A stretch of 64,000 bases of DNA, taken from the NCBI GenBank assembly GCA_963920765.1, contig OY987243.1:25291419-25355418 (forward strand), read 5' to 3'. Of this stretch, positions 21,701 to 35,400 are shown piece after piece. Each line of letters opens with the position of its first letter. Positions within the stretch are counted from its first letter, which is position 1. Source of the DNA: Ulota crispa. Lineage: Eukaryota > Streptophyta > Bryopsida > Orthotrichales > Orthotrichaceae. The position numbers and the translations under genes were made by a program. Under the pieces are notes generated by a model. It was not told the origin of the DNA. It worked only from the letters and a program-made list of their open reading frames with translations, and searched no databases.

Positions 21701-23550
21701 GTGAAAGCCACTGGAAACTGCCACTTTAGGAGGGATGAGTAGAAAAGTAGGAATTAAGTTTGTTTTGCAAGTCCAACCATAGGATCTTGCCTTAAACTAG
21801 AAGGAAAACTTTTAGGGAAAAAATCAGGTCATTTTAGATGGAGAGGAGGGAGATATTTACATTAGAAGTGAAAAAAAAGGTTTTTTTTGTGCTGTCTAAA
21901 AAACTCAAAAGCCTTTGATCACTCTTGCATGAAAAAAATTGCTCTACACAAAGTTGAGGCTTCTTTTTTCCATGTATAAGACCAAATTAGGTATATGTGG
22001 GAGAATTTTCAAATCAATTGGAACTATACAATACATGGGAATAAAATAGTAAATAAAAAGAAGTAGAGAATGAGTCAAATCACTAAATTGTTAAAAATTT
22101 AATTATTGAAATGAAAAATGCAAATCCCAACAATTATAATGTTGTAATAAAAAATTTACTTCCTTTGGTTTAGTTTTTTTCTAGAATATTGAGAATTGTG
22201 GAAAATAAAGGACTTCAAAGTTTATTTTAGAGTAGAGGATTTGTAATTGCCCACAAACTAAAACATCTCACAACTTTCATGTCATTGATTGAAATTGAAT
22301 AATTCAAAGCTTCCCACATATAAAAAAATCTAAAAAACCAACTTCAGATTTTTATTTTTTTTAAATGCAATTTTTAAAAGAAGTTTATGGGCTCCCTAGA
22401 TTGCGCATAGGAGCTACATCTAGGAATAGGTTCCACAAGGTGCATGGACATACCATTCACATGGGGCTTGTGATTTTGAGATCCATGCACATATCCCTTG
22501 AGAGCCTAAAGCATTGAACAAACTAGAAATCACAATCCTTGCAAAATGGGCACTTTGCTTTTGTAAAAGAAACATCACTATTTATGGCTATTCTAGACAC
22601 CATAGACTTTACTTGATTTTATTACCAATTAAGCTGCTTTCAATGTAGTTGATGCCAAGCCCTTTATTTTGCCTAATAGGGTTGTCAATGTTTGCATTGC
22701 TATATATTCTCATATATACTACAATTGTTGATTGGTCTAATACTTGTTTGTTCACTTCAAAATCAAATGCTAGTAATTGAGCTTTATTTATTGATCAATG
22801 TCCAAGTGGAATTGGGACCATGAAGTCAAGAAGCATGGCACTTTTCTCTTTCTTCCTTATACTTCTTAATCAAGAAGCCTTCAAGTTCCCAATTATTATT
22901 ACACATTATCTACTAGTAAAAACAATCTATCAATTAAGTAGGGGCCAACTTGTCTTATTATTTCCTATTGTGTCCCTTGGTGTTCAAATTAATTCAAAGA
23001 ATGAAACTACATATCAATCCTCCCACATGATAGCAAATAGTTATTTACTTCAATAATTGCAATCCAATCCCAATGACATTTTTAGCTAAATAAATGCAAG
23101 AGTTGCTAACAAGGGTACCTGTTTATAAACAACTTCTACATAGTATTGTCCAAATTGCTTCTAGAATCATATATTCTTTGGATGAAATCTCCATTTCTTG
23201 GACAACAATCAAGGAAACTAAAACTAAGCCACTACAAAGAGTTAATATGGCTCCCTCAACAACTACATATCATAATAATTGTATAATCATTAAGTTCCAA
23301 TAAATTGGAAGCTAGACACCTACAGCATTGTTTCCTACAAACATTGATAGGAGATTAAAATTGCTAAAACAAAAATCAACAAAAATTATAGAGAAGAAAA
23401 AGAAGAATTATTATCCCTTAATCTATGATAAATTTATGGACATCCAACCTTAATCCTTCATTTCTTGTTGATCTGTGAACACCAATATCATACTTGTTTG
23501 AGAACTAATGAATCCCTTGGATTCAAGAGATTTCACACTAAAAATTACAA
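21701..23550. other. AT-rich spacer with one copy of a dispersed repeat
   Basis: No gene recognised. Around 22252-22400 the sequence resembles the dispersed repeat at 46963-47250 and 56744-57000 (CTAAAAC.TCTCA.AACTTTCAT block), though more diverged. Plus-strand frames of 60-80 codons here have no family features. Confidence 0.5.
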
Positions 23551-23635
23551 GTACAATGGCCTTGAACTTAACTTTGTCCACTTGTCAGCTTTTAAAGTTG
23601 ACAAGTGAACAAAGTTAAGTTGGAGGCCACTGTAC
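23551..23635. repeat. 85-bp near-perfect palindrome
   Basis: GTACAATGGCCTTGAACTTA.. on the left mirrors ..GGCCACTGTAC on the right, with arms of about 42 bp and almost no loop (centre TTTAAA near 23594). Only a few mismatches are present. A transcript would fold into a tight hairpin. Confidence 0.8.
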
Positions 23636-23866
23636 ATCCTCCAACAATTGAAAAAGACTTCTTGAAACTTGGAGCTTAGATTTTCAAGCATTGGTGTCAT
23701 AGGTTTTCTTTTGTAAACATTATACAAATAAGAAAAAGTAAGCATCTTAGCTAAATCAAATATTTGAAGCAAGTTGCAAAAACAATAAATCTTGTTGCCC
23801 AACAAAAAATAGAGTTGTCCAAAGTTAAGCCTGAGGTACTATTATTACAATTTTATAGGGTGATTG

Positions 23867-24770
23867 CAATTGACGCTTGCTACACTATGCATTCATCATT
23901 AGAATTTTAGTAGGATTTTCATATGCTAAATAGAATGCAAAGTAAAAAAGTTAGTAATTTTTCAAATGATTTCTATGTCATAATGTCACAGAGTGGAGAT
24001 GCAATATTATAGAGGTCAAGATGTGATACAAAGGTCAATGTGATTGTATTTAATATCACAAAGATTGGAGATGCAATACTATGGAGGTCTGAATGTGACA
24101 TTACATAAGTCATTGCAATTTAGTAGTTTGACTTGCAATTGGCACTTGCTATTCTATGCATTCACCATTAGGACTTTATTAGTATTTTCATATGTTATAT
24201 ATCTGCAAGGGAGCAGTGTCAATTTGGACATTTTTTGTCAATTAGGTCCCCTTGATTTGGACATTTTTTTGGCAAATTGGGCATGTTTTTGTCAAATTTT
24301 TGTCAATTTGGACATTTTAGTCAATTTGGACGTATCAGTGCAGGTAGTTTTCTTGTAGCAATAGAATGCAGAGTAAAAATTTCAATAAGTCTTCAAATTG
24401 TATCTATGTGACAATATATATCATACACAACGGATATGTAATATTATAGAGGTTGGAATGTGATATACATAGTCTCGTGCTTTTAGTAGTATGACTAGAT
24501 GTTGGCACTTGCTACTCTACGCATTCACCATTAAAATTTTATTATTTTGTTAGGTTTTTCATGCGTTTGATAGAATACAAAGTAAGAATTTCAGTAGGTT
24601 TTAGAGATGTGATTTTACAAATGTTGGAATGTGATATTACATAGGTCACCATGATTTTAGTAGTATGATGTTACAAATATTGGATATGTGAAAATAAAGA
24701 GGGGCATATGTGATATTATAGAGGTACTTGTGATTTAGTAGTATGATGATAAAAGCCGGCCTAAATATGA
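23867..24770 (+). repeat. Imperfect tandem array of about 270-360-bp units
   Basis: The block ACTTGCTA..CTATGCATTCACCATTA recurs at about 23875, 24144 and 24507. Each time it is followed by a TTTCAT / AGAATGCA.AGTAA block and an AATATTATAGAGGT..GAATGTGATA block. The second unit is longer because it holds the minisatellite at 24220-24330. Confidence 0.75.
24220..24330 (+). repeat. Minisatellite of GTCAATTTGGACATTTT units
   Basis: About six imperfect 17-20-bp units of GTCAATTTGGACATTTT. The array sits inside the second unit of the 270-360-bp tandem array and is absent from its first and third units. Confidence 0.75.
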
Positions 24771-25336
24771 AACTTACTATTCAATCACAGATAACTCAAA
24801 ACCATGAGCATATCTTTCTTCAATGAAAAAACAATTGTTTCCTGCATGGATTCAACTAACACCCAAATTCATTGTTAACAATAATGATTTGCACTGTTCT
24901 CTAACTTTAAGGTAAAGAGAACTACACCCTCACTAAACATTAGAACAAATTTCATAGTCTTTTGATCCCTATGTTCTAAGTTCTTTACAAGGTGATCACA
25001 AATAAAGTTATCAAAAATAAACTCTTTAATGTTATATGCAAGACATAGGAGATTGGTGTTGAACAACATTTTGATTCATATCATCTTCAAAAAGAGCGGA
25101 AATTTTCTTCTCTCTTCTTCCATTCATTAATCCTTGGAAGCCTCATTGCCCAAAGTTGGTAAACTTCATTCAAGGGAATTAGCAATTGTAATTCAAGTTC
25201 CTCCTACCATTGTTCATCCACCCAAGTACTATTGGACACTCCGCAACCTTTCTGGAGCATATAATCAACATAAAATGGTTTGGGGAGGTGGAAACTATGT
25301 TCAAAGTGCTCAAATATCAAGTTATAAGGTCGTCCC
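24771..25336. other. Spacer, no gene seen
   Basis: AT-rich, with only short open frames on either strand and no recognisable motif. Confidence 0.5.
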
Positions 25337-25715
25337 TTAACCTTAAAGTGCTAGGCGGGTAATTGTAGCCCACCTTGTCCTATAGTTTCTACAATGTTTT
25401 GATAGGTGCTCACCGATAGTTTTGTTTCAAAAAATTGCAAAAGTTAACAACGCATGTTGACCTCATGAAAATTACAATAAGGATAACTTGGGACCTAACA
25501 CTAAGCTTTTGAATTATCTCACAATTTGAGTTACCAAAAAATATGAATGCATATAGTGAGGTTGTTTTTTTACCTTCCACAATGGACCATGTGTTTATGA
25601 TCACTTCTAAAAAAAATCAGATGAAAAATGAATTTATTTTATTTTATTTTGTCTTCTAAATTATTATTTTTTAAGCCGGAGGACCAAAAAAACGTCCTCG
25701 GCGTTTAGGGGTTAA
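25337..25715. mobile_element. TTAA-ended miniature element, uninterrupted copy
   Basis: The left end is TTAACCTTAAAGTGCTAGGC and the right end, reversed, is TTAACCCCTAAACGCCGAGG. The 379-bp body matches the halves flanking the Ty3 insertion (16015-16228 and 21490-21655), including the junction GCATATAGTGAG at about 25552. Confidence 0.8.
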
Positions 25716-26405
25716 AGATTACATCCCCATGGAATGCGATGATCCCCTCTACATTCGTTCTTTCTACATGAGGTATTGCAATTAGTCCATTAGGAGGAGA
25801 GGAACCTACACAACCATAAAATAGAGGATAAGTTTTTCAACAAGGACCCTATGCACACCAGGAAAATTACACAGAAAGTACTGCTTTCCTCCATTTTTAG
25901 TTTTATTTCATCTTCTCAAACAACATCTATAATGCACCAATGGTGCTATGACTTGCGATTTCCAATACAATAACGGTGGATGGAACGTCAGATTTTCGTC
26001 CAACTACAAATATTTTTGGAAGAACAGACCATGAGCCTTTAAAGGCAGGCCTTCAAAGGTTTTCAAGGCACTTGCATCGCATGACAAATACAGCATCTAG
26101 GAAGGTTTTGACAATCACAGCACCTCCACAAAACAGAGCTGAAATACACTGAAAACGAACTCTTTGGGATAAGTAAGAATGTAATCAAAACAATCGGATT
26201 CGGATCTAAGTCTTTTGAGCGTCTAAAAGTCTCCAGCTGTGGGATGACACACAGCTTCAAGTCTAGAAACTGGACCTCCAAGATGGTCTACAACAGGAAA
26301 CTTTCTGCATATAATAATCATGCATGTGCTCCACTACTAGAAAAGAGACTCTGATGGAGGTTCTCGTACAACGAATTAACGAAGGCTCACAGTAAAACAG
26401 CAGAT

Positions 26406-29400
26406 CTACTTGCGGTGGTGGCGCCGTGACTTCACTTCTGCCCTGGGTCGTTTCTCCTCTTCCCAGTCCCCCCTATCAAAAGATCTGGAGCAGCCATGTC
26501 AAGGGAAAGCATTCTTTGCATGCAAACTATGAAGTCCAATAACCGGCATTCAACTGACTCGGGGGTAACTTAAGAAAAATTGGAACAGAAGACTGAACTC
26601 TACATGCCCAGGTTAAAAAAAGAAGTGCTCACTTTGGAAGCTAGTAGTTAAGTCTAGGGAAAATTTCACGGATACCCCTGAAGTTTGCCATCTTTTCATA
26701 GATATCCCTGCTTTTTAAGAAATTTCACAAATACCCTTGGACCAAAATTTTCAGGTGTTTGTTTTGTTGTGCATGCCACTTCCCTTCTTCCTTTGTGCGC
26801 ACACATAACAAAAAAGAAGCAACGTGCGCACAAAGGAAGAAGGGAAATGGCATGCACAACAAAATAAATGTCTGAAAACTATGGTCCAAGGGTACTTGTG
26901 TAATTTCTGAAAAAGCAGGGGTATCTAAGTAGATATTGCAAACTTTAAGGGTATCCATGAAATTTTTCCTTAATTCTAGTACCTGCCAAAACATGCAAGG
27001 TATGATTCTTCATTACGTTGGTTATTAACCTTCCTGTGACAAGTAGCTATTTCAGTTCTTATAGATATGGAAGTAGTTACTTTTCGTCATTTGAGCACTT
27101 AGAGGTTAACTAGCAACATGACACATCATCAGCTGAACTGAACACTTCAAAACAAAAACCGTGCGAGAGTTACATTGAAAGGATACTGCTCATGATCCCG
27201 CCTTGACACTTTGGAACCCTCCTTCCCATGAGCGCGCCCACTGCTGAGACCCTTTTCATATGGAATCTCATCCATGTAAGGAGGTCCACGAGCTGAAAGT
27301 GGACCGCTTTTCCTTTCTCGATCACGGCTCTCGTACGGAGGTGTAGGGCCGGACAATAAAGGTGCAGCCACGGGACCAAAATTCAATAGAGAATCGCTTC
27401 CTGGCAGGTGATCTCGCTTGATTCGTCTGCGCTTTCCTGATCCGGAACCCAGTTCGTCGTCCTTCATCTGAATCACCTTCTCTTTCTCTCGTTCCCTATC
27501 TTGGTCCACCTGCAGCCCCAGCCATAGAGATACATTTCATGATACAGAAGAAAATACTTAAACCCCTAAGAATTTGTTTGTATCTCCTATTGACCGACCC
27601 CTGATACCAACAGCAACTCATCTATTCACACTTGATAGAACTTCAATTAGCAAGTAGTGTAAGCTACTTGTTTATGACCACTCGTCTTTATTTGACCTTG
27701 TCTTTGAACGGAAATGGGACTGTCTATGGTCACTAACAGAGGTTCACAATCTCGCACTTTGAAAGTGTGTGAGAAATTCATAGATAGTGATAAGAAACTA
27801 GTCTCAGCAGGTTTGACTACTTTTGCCTAAAGTGATCTGTACAAACCACTATAAATACCGAACTTATGTATGTTAAAGATGGTTAAGTGATGCAAATAGC
27901 ATCAATTACTTCAACGTTGATGAATTCACGGTTGTTTGAGTTAGCACCGTTGAGCGGTTACAAAACAGACACTTCAACCAATGTGACGATGGAAGGGATG
28001 TATACATACCTTGATTGCCTGCAATTCGCGATCATCAATGCGTTTCCGGTTGCGGACATCATCATCCCGCCTCTTTCGAGGTTCCTCCAGACTCACACTC
28101 CCACCACCATCATCGGTCCGCCTCTTGTCCAGCTTGTCATGAGGCCGTGGTGAGGACAGCCTTTGAACATTCCGAACGGGTCGACCCTCCAATGCCTCCT
28201 CCACTCTCATCCTGCTGACACCCACAGTGCGAGGAACTACATTGGGAGGAACAGGTGGAGGAGGGGGCAGATTCTGAGGCTGATTCTGCATTGGGAAGCG
28301 GTCATCAGGATGGGGTTGCTCCACTGGTAGGTCGATGTATCTTTGTCTGACTCGTTCCTCTTTGGTCCAATCCTCCCTTACTCGTTCACTCCCTCGTTCA
28401 AACAAGCGGTCAGGAGCCCTGTCTGAAGACCTCTCCCTCTCCCGTCCAAAATTCTCGATGGACCTGTCCCTGTGGCGGTCGCTGGGGTAGTCATCTCCTC
28501 GGTCTCTATCTAGCCTATCCTGCATACGGTCATTGGGTCGAGATTCACGCTCTACAGCTCTTTCTGCCCCTCGTACATTAGCTCTGTCACGTGGCCTCTC
28601 GTGTGGCCCCTTCTCGAATACGTCATGCCCAGTTCGGGAATCTGCCATTCGCTGATCCTGAAACCGATCCCTCTCCGACGAACGCACAAGTTCTCCAGCT
28701 TCTATGTTCTTCTCAACAGTGGCATGCGGTCCCTTTCTTCGTTTTTGTTGTCCCCGTTCAACATCCTCATGACTTACAAACCTCTTGGTTTGCCTCTCTC
28801 TGACCAACTCCTCTCCCTGTCTCAGAGCACCCGAGTCTTCTCTTTGAATTGGAGATCGGGATGCAGGCCCCTTGACATACGCGTCGTTTGTTTCTGCTTT
28901 TTTCTGCTCTCTCCCTGCTGATTTTGGTTCAGCCTCGGTCACTTTGCTATTACTTTCATTTTTCAAGTCGCGTCGGGATCCACCATCTTGGTTATTACCT
29001 CTTTCCCCACCTCTAACCGCTTGAGCCTTCACTGAAGCAGCCAGAGTACCACCTGCACTACCATTGCCAGTAAATCCCGATGATGGCAAGTTGCGGGAAC
29101 GTGGATTCTCGGGACGACCCTCCCGCTCAGGCTTCCCTGGAGAGGTAACTGTTGTTGCTCGGGTCGTTACAATCTCCTCCCTATGCATAAGAAATCACGT
29201 AAGGTCCATAATTTACAAAGCTTATTGCAACAATGTATAATATCTGCATTGAGCATAACGACACAGTATGTTGATGGTTTCTAAGTGACTCACTTGAAAG
29301 AGTTGTTCCCTTGCGCAGCACTCAAAGATGGTCTTCGAGCACTAGGTCTCCCACCCTGAATTAAGACATCGATGTTAATAGCAGTAAAAGGTAAAGAGCT

Positions 29401-32400
29401 AACGACTTCTGTAAAGAACTTGAAATGAAAAAGGAGAGAGGGCTAACTCTATGCCAGGGTAATCATTGAAACAGATTATTCAATTCCACATCTGTTTCGG
29501 GTAAATCTTTATACTCTCGCAATGCAAATAGGTGACAGAAATTATACCTCAGATTCAATAATTGATGGCTTTGTAGTGACACCATCTTCTCCTTTCACAG
29601 CAAAGGCACCCAGGTGTGCTTGTCCTCCACGAGCATCCGTTGCAGTTCTAGTTGAGGGCAGAGCAGAAGTACGGTTGGAGGGAGGATGGGGTGCTATATC
29701 ATAAGAAACTGATTTCTCAGTGGTCTTTACGATAGGGACAAAAGCTGGAGCCTTCGCTGAGAGTGCAATGCCTTTACTATCCACCTTTGGGGGCACAGTT
29801 GAAGGCACTTCTACTTTAGAAACAGGTTTCACAGTCTCCGGTTCATGATCATCTGCCTCTTTAGATGGATGGGCTGTCACCTCGGTGGAAACTGCAGAGG
29901 AAAGTATGGGGGATGAGGCTGGTGGAACAGCAACTTTTGTGGGCACTAGTTTGAGCTCGACATATCCCATCGTGAACTCCTCTTCAGGAAGCCAAGCACT
30001 CTGTCAATAACAAATACAAATTAACTGAATAAGGTACTCATCCTGATTACATCATAACTCATGGCCAAAGTGAAAACTAAGCAAACTGTAAAACACCATA
30101 TATATGGCAAAATCGAAAACTAGAATATGTTACGACTCGAGTATTTCGAGCCAGTTGAATCATTATACGTATAATGACATCAAGCCAAATTCAAGATTGG
30201 AAACAACACCAGTGTCCAGGGGCGTGATCGGCAGAAGAAGAACCTTGCGTGAAGCGAGAGCGGCCGCAACCCCGGTAGCCAATACCTTGAGATCTTCCCG
30301 TTCATCTCCTTTGATCTTCAGGACCTAAACAATGCATTTCAACCCTCCCTTCATCGTTAGTTGTCATACTGACTTGATCATTCAAAACAATCAGCACTAC
30401 ATGCCTCAACTTCAAGGTAATAATCTGCAGCGTACATACCAACATGAAACCCAAAAGCGAATTATCCTCCAAACAACAAAAAACATAATAACTGTGGACA
30501 TTTGAAATACAAAGTCGACACAAAAGCTGCAACATTCAAACAAGTGCCATATTTCAGCTTCATCATGCATGCACAAACTGGCTTTCAAATTATAAGGTCA
30601 AGGAACCATACCCGTCTTTCAAGATTGGCCCCACTTTTTTTCATCACGGGATACACACTTGCAATCTTTGTTAACACAGTGAGTCCATTACGTATCTCCA
30701 TATATTCCTCAGACTCGAGGCATTGGATGAGCAGGCGTGTCAGCCGCGAATTCCACTTCCAATGGACCTTCAAAACAAAAACAAAAAAAATCCACAGCAT
30801 TAAATAGAAAGCTAACTGCCATGCCATCATAAATGCAATACTAGTTATCCGCAAACCCATTGTCTTAGCTGGTGGGATAAAGACGACTGTAATAGTTTAA
30901 GGTAGAAAGCAAGGCAACAAAACCGTAGTAGTGGTAATCAAGGTTGCAGAATACAGAACTAAAGTTGATAGACTGTTGGAGAGACTTACATTCCTTAATA
31001 TGGCACACCCAATTCAGAAAAATATACATGAGAAAAACTCAAAATTGAACAGGGAGGATTTCGTACCCGAATGTACTGCTCAAAAGTTACACGTGCGCTA
31101 TTTGGATCGCGATAAAAGGTAGCAAATCCAGGCATATTGCCACATTCTTTCTCATAAACGTCTTCTGAACTCTGCTTGCACATGGACTCGCGTGAGATAC
31201 AAATTTTGTCATACTACGCTCTCGTTGGTTGATAATCTCCTTCGGTCGCTAGGAGGTGTACTGAAAGGGTGTGATTCCGCATTGCAAAATTGTTCTCGAC
31301 CCAAACCCAAGAATACGAAAATTGTATATATGAAAGGAGACGAGTAGAACCTTCCAATGATAGGCCATCTTTAGTGTCTCGCAAAGGAACCGGCCTAGTC
31401 TACCGGCCTCATACTCGGTGCAGCAACAGATCATCGGAAACAATGTTTTGCAGATAAGAGCATCAATATGATTGATTGTGTTGAAAAACGGAGTCCCCAG
31501 ACTATGGATAGTCTGCACGAATCTGGCACAAATTGGAACATCAATGGCTTAAGTGATTGTTGTATAAAAAACAACAGACAACATAATCCGTGTCTGTGCC
31601 CTGAATAAAGGATACACCTAAATATTATAGTGAGACTCAACTAATATACCGGTACTCATGTGAAATACAAGTTAACATAAACCATTTCCATTTTAAATAC
31701 CAAACCCGCTAAAGGATTGAGGAACTTCATAATTAGATTCTTAACTTCAACAAGTTTAACCAAAGACTTACTCAGGACTCATCATTATTATGGAATATAT
31801 GCATGAAGTTTGCTGTCAAGAAGGCTGGTTGTCACAAACCTCGCACAGTAAACAGCGTCCATCATACTCATAACACATCTTGGAAAGATACACCGTTGTA
31901 GGAACTCCATGTTGATCTTCAGCGAATCAGAACATGAAACTAACCAACTGTCCTTTTCGCGTATTAGCCGCTGATGTACCGCTGCAACATTCGCCTCTTG
32001 CTTCTGGTACTCAGATGTAAGCCGATCTAGAACCTCCTGGATTTTTTCTTTGTCCTTTTTCCTTTTCGCAATTGCAGCATGTGAATTATCAGAATTTTCT
32101 TCCAGGGCCTTGAATGTTAATCGTTGCTTTGCTATTTCTGCTTCGTATCTTTTTCGTGGTACATAGACGTCCAAATGCGTCAAACCCCAGAAGGTGGTGT
32201 ACAGTTCAGGAGAGAGGCTGTTCCATGCTTTGCTAGGAAGTAGATTTTTAATCACTTCAATCAACTCAATCCACCTGCAAAGAAGACCACAAATTGTGCA
32301 ACAATTTAGCAAGAATGTTGAATCTATCACACTACTACATACGCCACCAGACTGACATAATCTTCAATTATCATATCTAGCACACCAAGGAAATACCCTT

Positions 32401-35400
32401 CAAAAGAGCTTACAATTATCATTGTCACGTATATTTTCATCGGGAGTGCTCAAGATCACAAGTGCAGAGAGCTTACTTGACGTTCTTCTGATTAGAACCA
32501 AGGTCCAATGTCAGCTCAGATGACAATGGGCTTGAGTCATCCTTCCCCTTCGTCACATCAGCAGGCCAACCCAAGGAAGAAGATTTATGTGCTTTGAATA
32601 GTCTCATGATAGGCCTATAAATATGGAATGCCACCTGTTCCCACAACCATCGAAAATGAAATCATGCCTCAAGATTCGACAGTTTTTGTTTAAGTACAAA
32701 AGAAGGAAATTTTACAAATCAAAGAACATGGTAAAACGGGGAGAAATCAGATACCTCAGCCTCCAGATGATACTTTTGGACAAGGTCCTCGAGAGACGGA
32801 ATGAGCTGTGCATAAGAGGGAAGTGGAGTAACAGCACTCAACAGAAACTCCACATACTGAAGTAGTGTGCCGTGGCATCTATCAAACTGTTCACTAACCA
32901 CTTTGATATAGGAAGCCTCTGCATTGACCACCACACTGCAAAAAGGAAGCACATTGAGCTAAAAAGACCAGCGTCATGACTACTTTACGATACAAAGTAG
33001 TGCGAACTTTGCACAGCAGTTAGATTTAACAAGACAGATATATCATGGCACCTTCAATCGCATGTATGGCGGGAAAACAAAAAGTCACAGAAATTACATA
33101 GCGCAAGGGAATGGCCAAATAGAGAAACACGGGTAACAGGAGCATATGACAATATGGGGTAATCAAAAAACTTACAACGATCTCTGCTGGGCAATTAATA
33201 GAAGCAAGGGTACAGCCAGCTTGGGATCATCCTTTGAAAGCAAGGAATCACGGAGTCTGTTTGTGGACTTCATCAAAGCCTGCACAACGAAATATTAAAA
33301 TTGATAAATCTTCGAGAATCTTTTACCTAACCTGGAGCTGTAATAGGTATGTAGGCACTCGGAAAAACTCTCTGGGCTATATATGCGTTACCTTGTTGTT
33401 TTTTGTAACACCAAACGCAGACGCTTGATACCGTAAAGCCTCACCACCAGCCAAGGCTTCCAATTGGTCATCAGTAACATTCTCAGTATACTCCACACTA
33501 GCCATCTGCTGCATTAGTTCCTGCAAAAATTTAAAAAGAAAAGAGCCTAAGAAGTCTGAACACACTCCGGTAATCACTATAACAATAAAAAGTAAGCGTT
33601 TATAAATACATATTATCAATGCACTATAATACGCTTACGTGTCCTACAATACTTGCTATCCATCACTTCACGGATAATTGCACGAAACATGTATCTACTT
33701 TAAAGCAGACTATTACATCATGAGATGAGGAATGGAATCTCAGAAATCCACCCAAATGCATTCTTGAAAACAAAGGGTAATCAATCTGATCTTTCGTTGT
33801 GCCAAACTGTCAAATCATGAACACGCAGAATTAATATATTCTAACATTACCTGGAGCAGAACTAGCTCAATTCCTTCTCCCCGTTTAAGTTGATTTACAA
33901 GGTACTGAATAAGCCCTCGTAACTCCATCGAAGGATATTTCTTACACCTACAAGACAACAAAAAAATAATTTAAAGAAATTGCACAAGCAGAAACAAGAA
34001 AAATTATTCAAGCTTTTAAAGCAAGCACATTTAACGTATTTACCTGAACGAAGAGCTTATCCGTTAGTTAGAAGTCAACACGGTGAGACATAATTCAGGA
34101 TAGGTTACTCAGAAGAAAGCAGATCTCCCAAAATTGACTTTAAAAAGCCTTTAAAAACTTACAAATGGCCCCAGAAGGAAGCAAGTGACTGCAACCAATC
34201 TGACACATTAAGTCCGTCGTCCTTGAGTTTGTCACGTCCACTTTGTGCCAGCCGCTCGATAACCACGTACTCCAACACGTCATACTCCAGCTGCACAAGT
34301 TAATAAGCAATGCAAATAAGTTTCTAACATTCACCAACTACACTCGTCATTGCAGTATCAGACGAATATAAAAACTAATACGAGAATGTCAAGCACTACA
34401 GAGTAAGTGAATGAGACAACAGAACTCTAGGCACTCCAAAGTTCGGGGTTTTTGAACCCAAAACCAAATGTGCACAGAATTAGGAGATTGAATTCTAAAA
34501 AGCTCCAAAACTACTTAAGATTCATATAAGTTCCCTGCGCCACTATCACAGAAGGAGGTCACTACAAAACAATGAAATGCATGTGCAGTAAGAGAACGTG
34601 TTCATCGACACAAATGCCGGTACATACTTGTGTAAGATATTTAAAAGCGTCCACAACCGGCGCTATCATGTCCTTGTAAGCCTCAATCTGTACCGCATAA
34701 CATAGGCAGAAACAGAAAATTTCAGAAACGTTAAGGAGCACATGACAAATAACACAAGCATCATTGTGAAAATTCCTAGAGAAAAGCCAGAGAATGAGCT
34801 GGCACTTCAAGTATTTCAATGATCTAACACCTCCCATGCACAAAGAATATACCGGACAAGATATGTTGCTACAAAATTAGCAGAAATAGGAGAGACAAAA
34901 TTTATGGCATTATGTTGGATCAAGCCTAACATCGTAACTCACAAATCGGACAACTGAAGACATTTTGACAAAGAGTTGAACCCTGGGAATTTCACAGTTC
35001 CTTTATCTCTGGCTCTAATGAGCTTGGGGCTTTACGCTATCTATTTATCTGGGTCTCAAGCTATAAATAGCAGATATAGTGAGAGGTATTGCTGGAACAT
35101 GAATGCTGCGCCATTCTCTAGCTCATTCTCTAGCTTCTTCCACTCGTTGCAACAGAGGCATGCCTAGGGGGACGGAGAAAAAGCTGGTTATCTGCGGAAA
35201 TGGGTGCTGGACATCTGGTTTAAAAACAAAGTCAGAAGTGTGTAGAAGAAGCACAAAGTTGACTGAGATACCTGGTGGACAATTGTGCGTAGGACAGTCA
35301 TGGGGTTGGCATGGGCAATCTTGGCCACCATCCGACCCAACTGCTTCAGGTTCTCTTTTGCAAGTCGTTTCAATATACGTCTTGTATCCAACTGTTCCAT

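Noticed and set aside
24220-24330. CRISPR-like array
   Set aside because: The units are contiguous degenerate minisatellite repeats without unique spacers, in a plant nuclear genome.
28015-28921. Plus-strand frames opposite the large THO2 exon
   Set aside because: Antisense shadows of the R/E/S-rich exon 28010-29180, with no motifs of their own.
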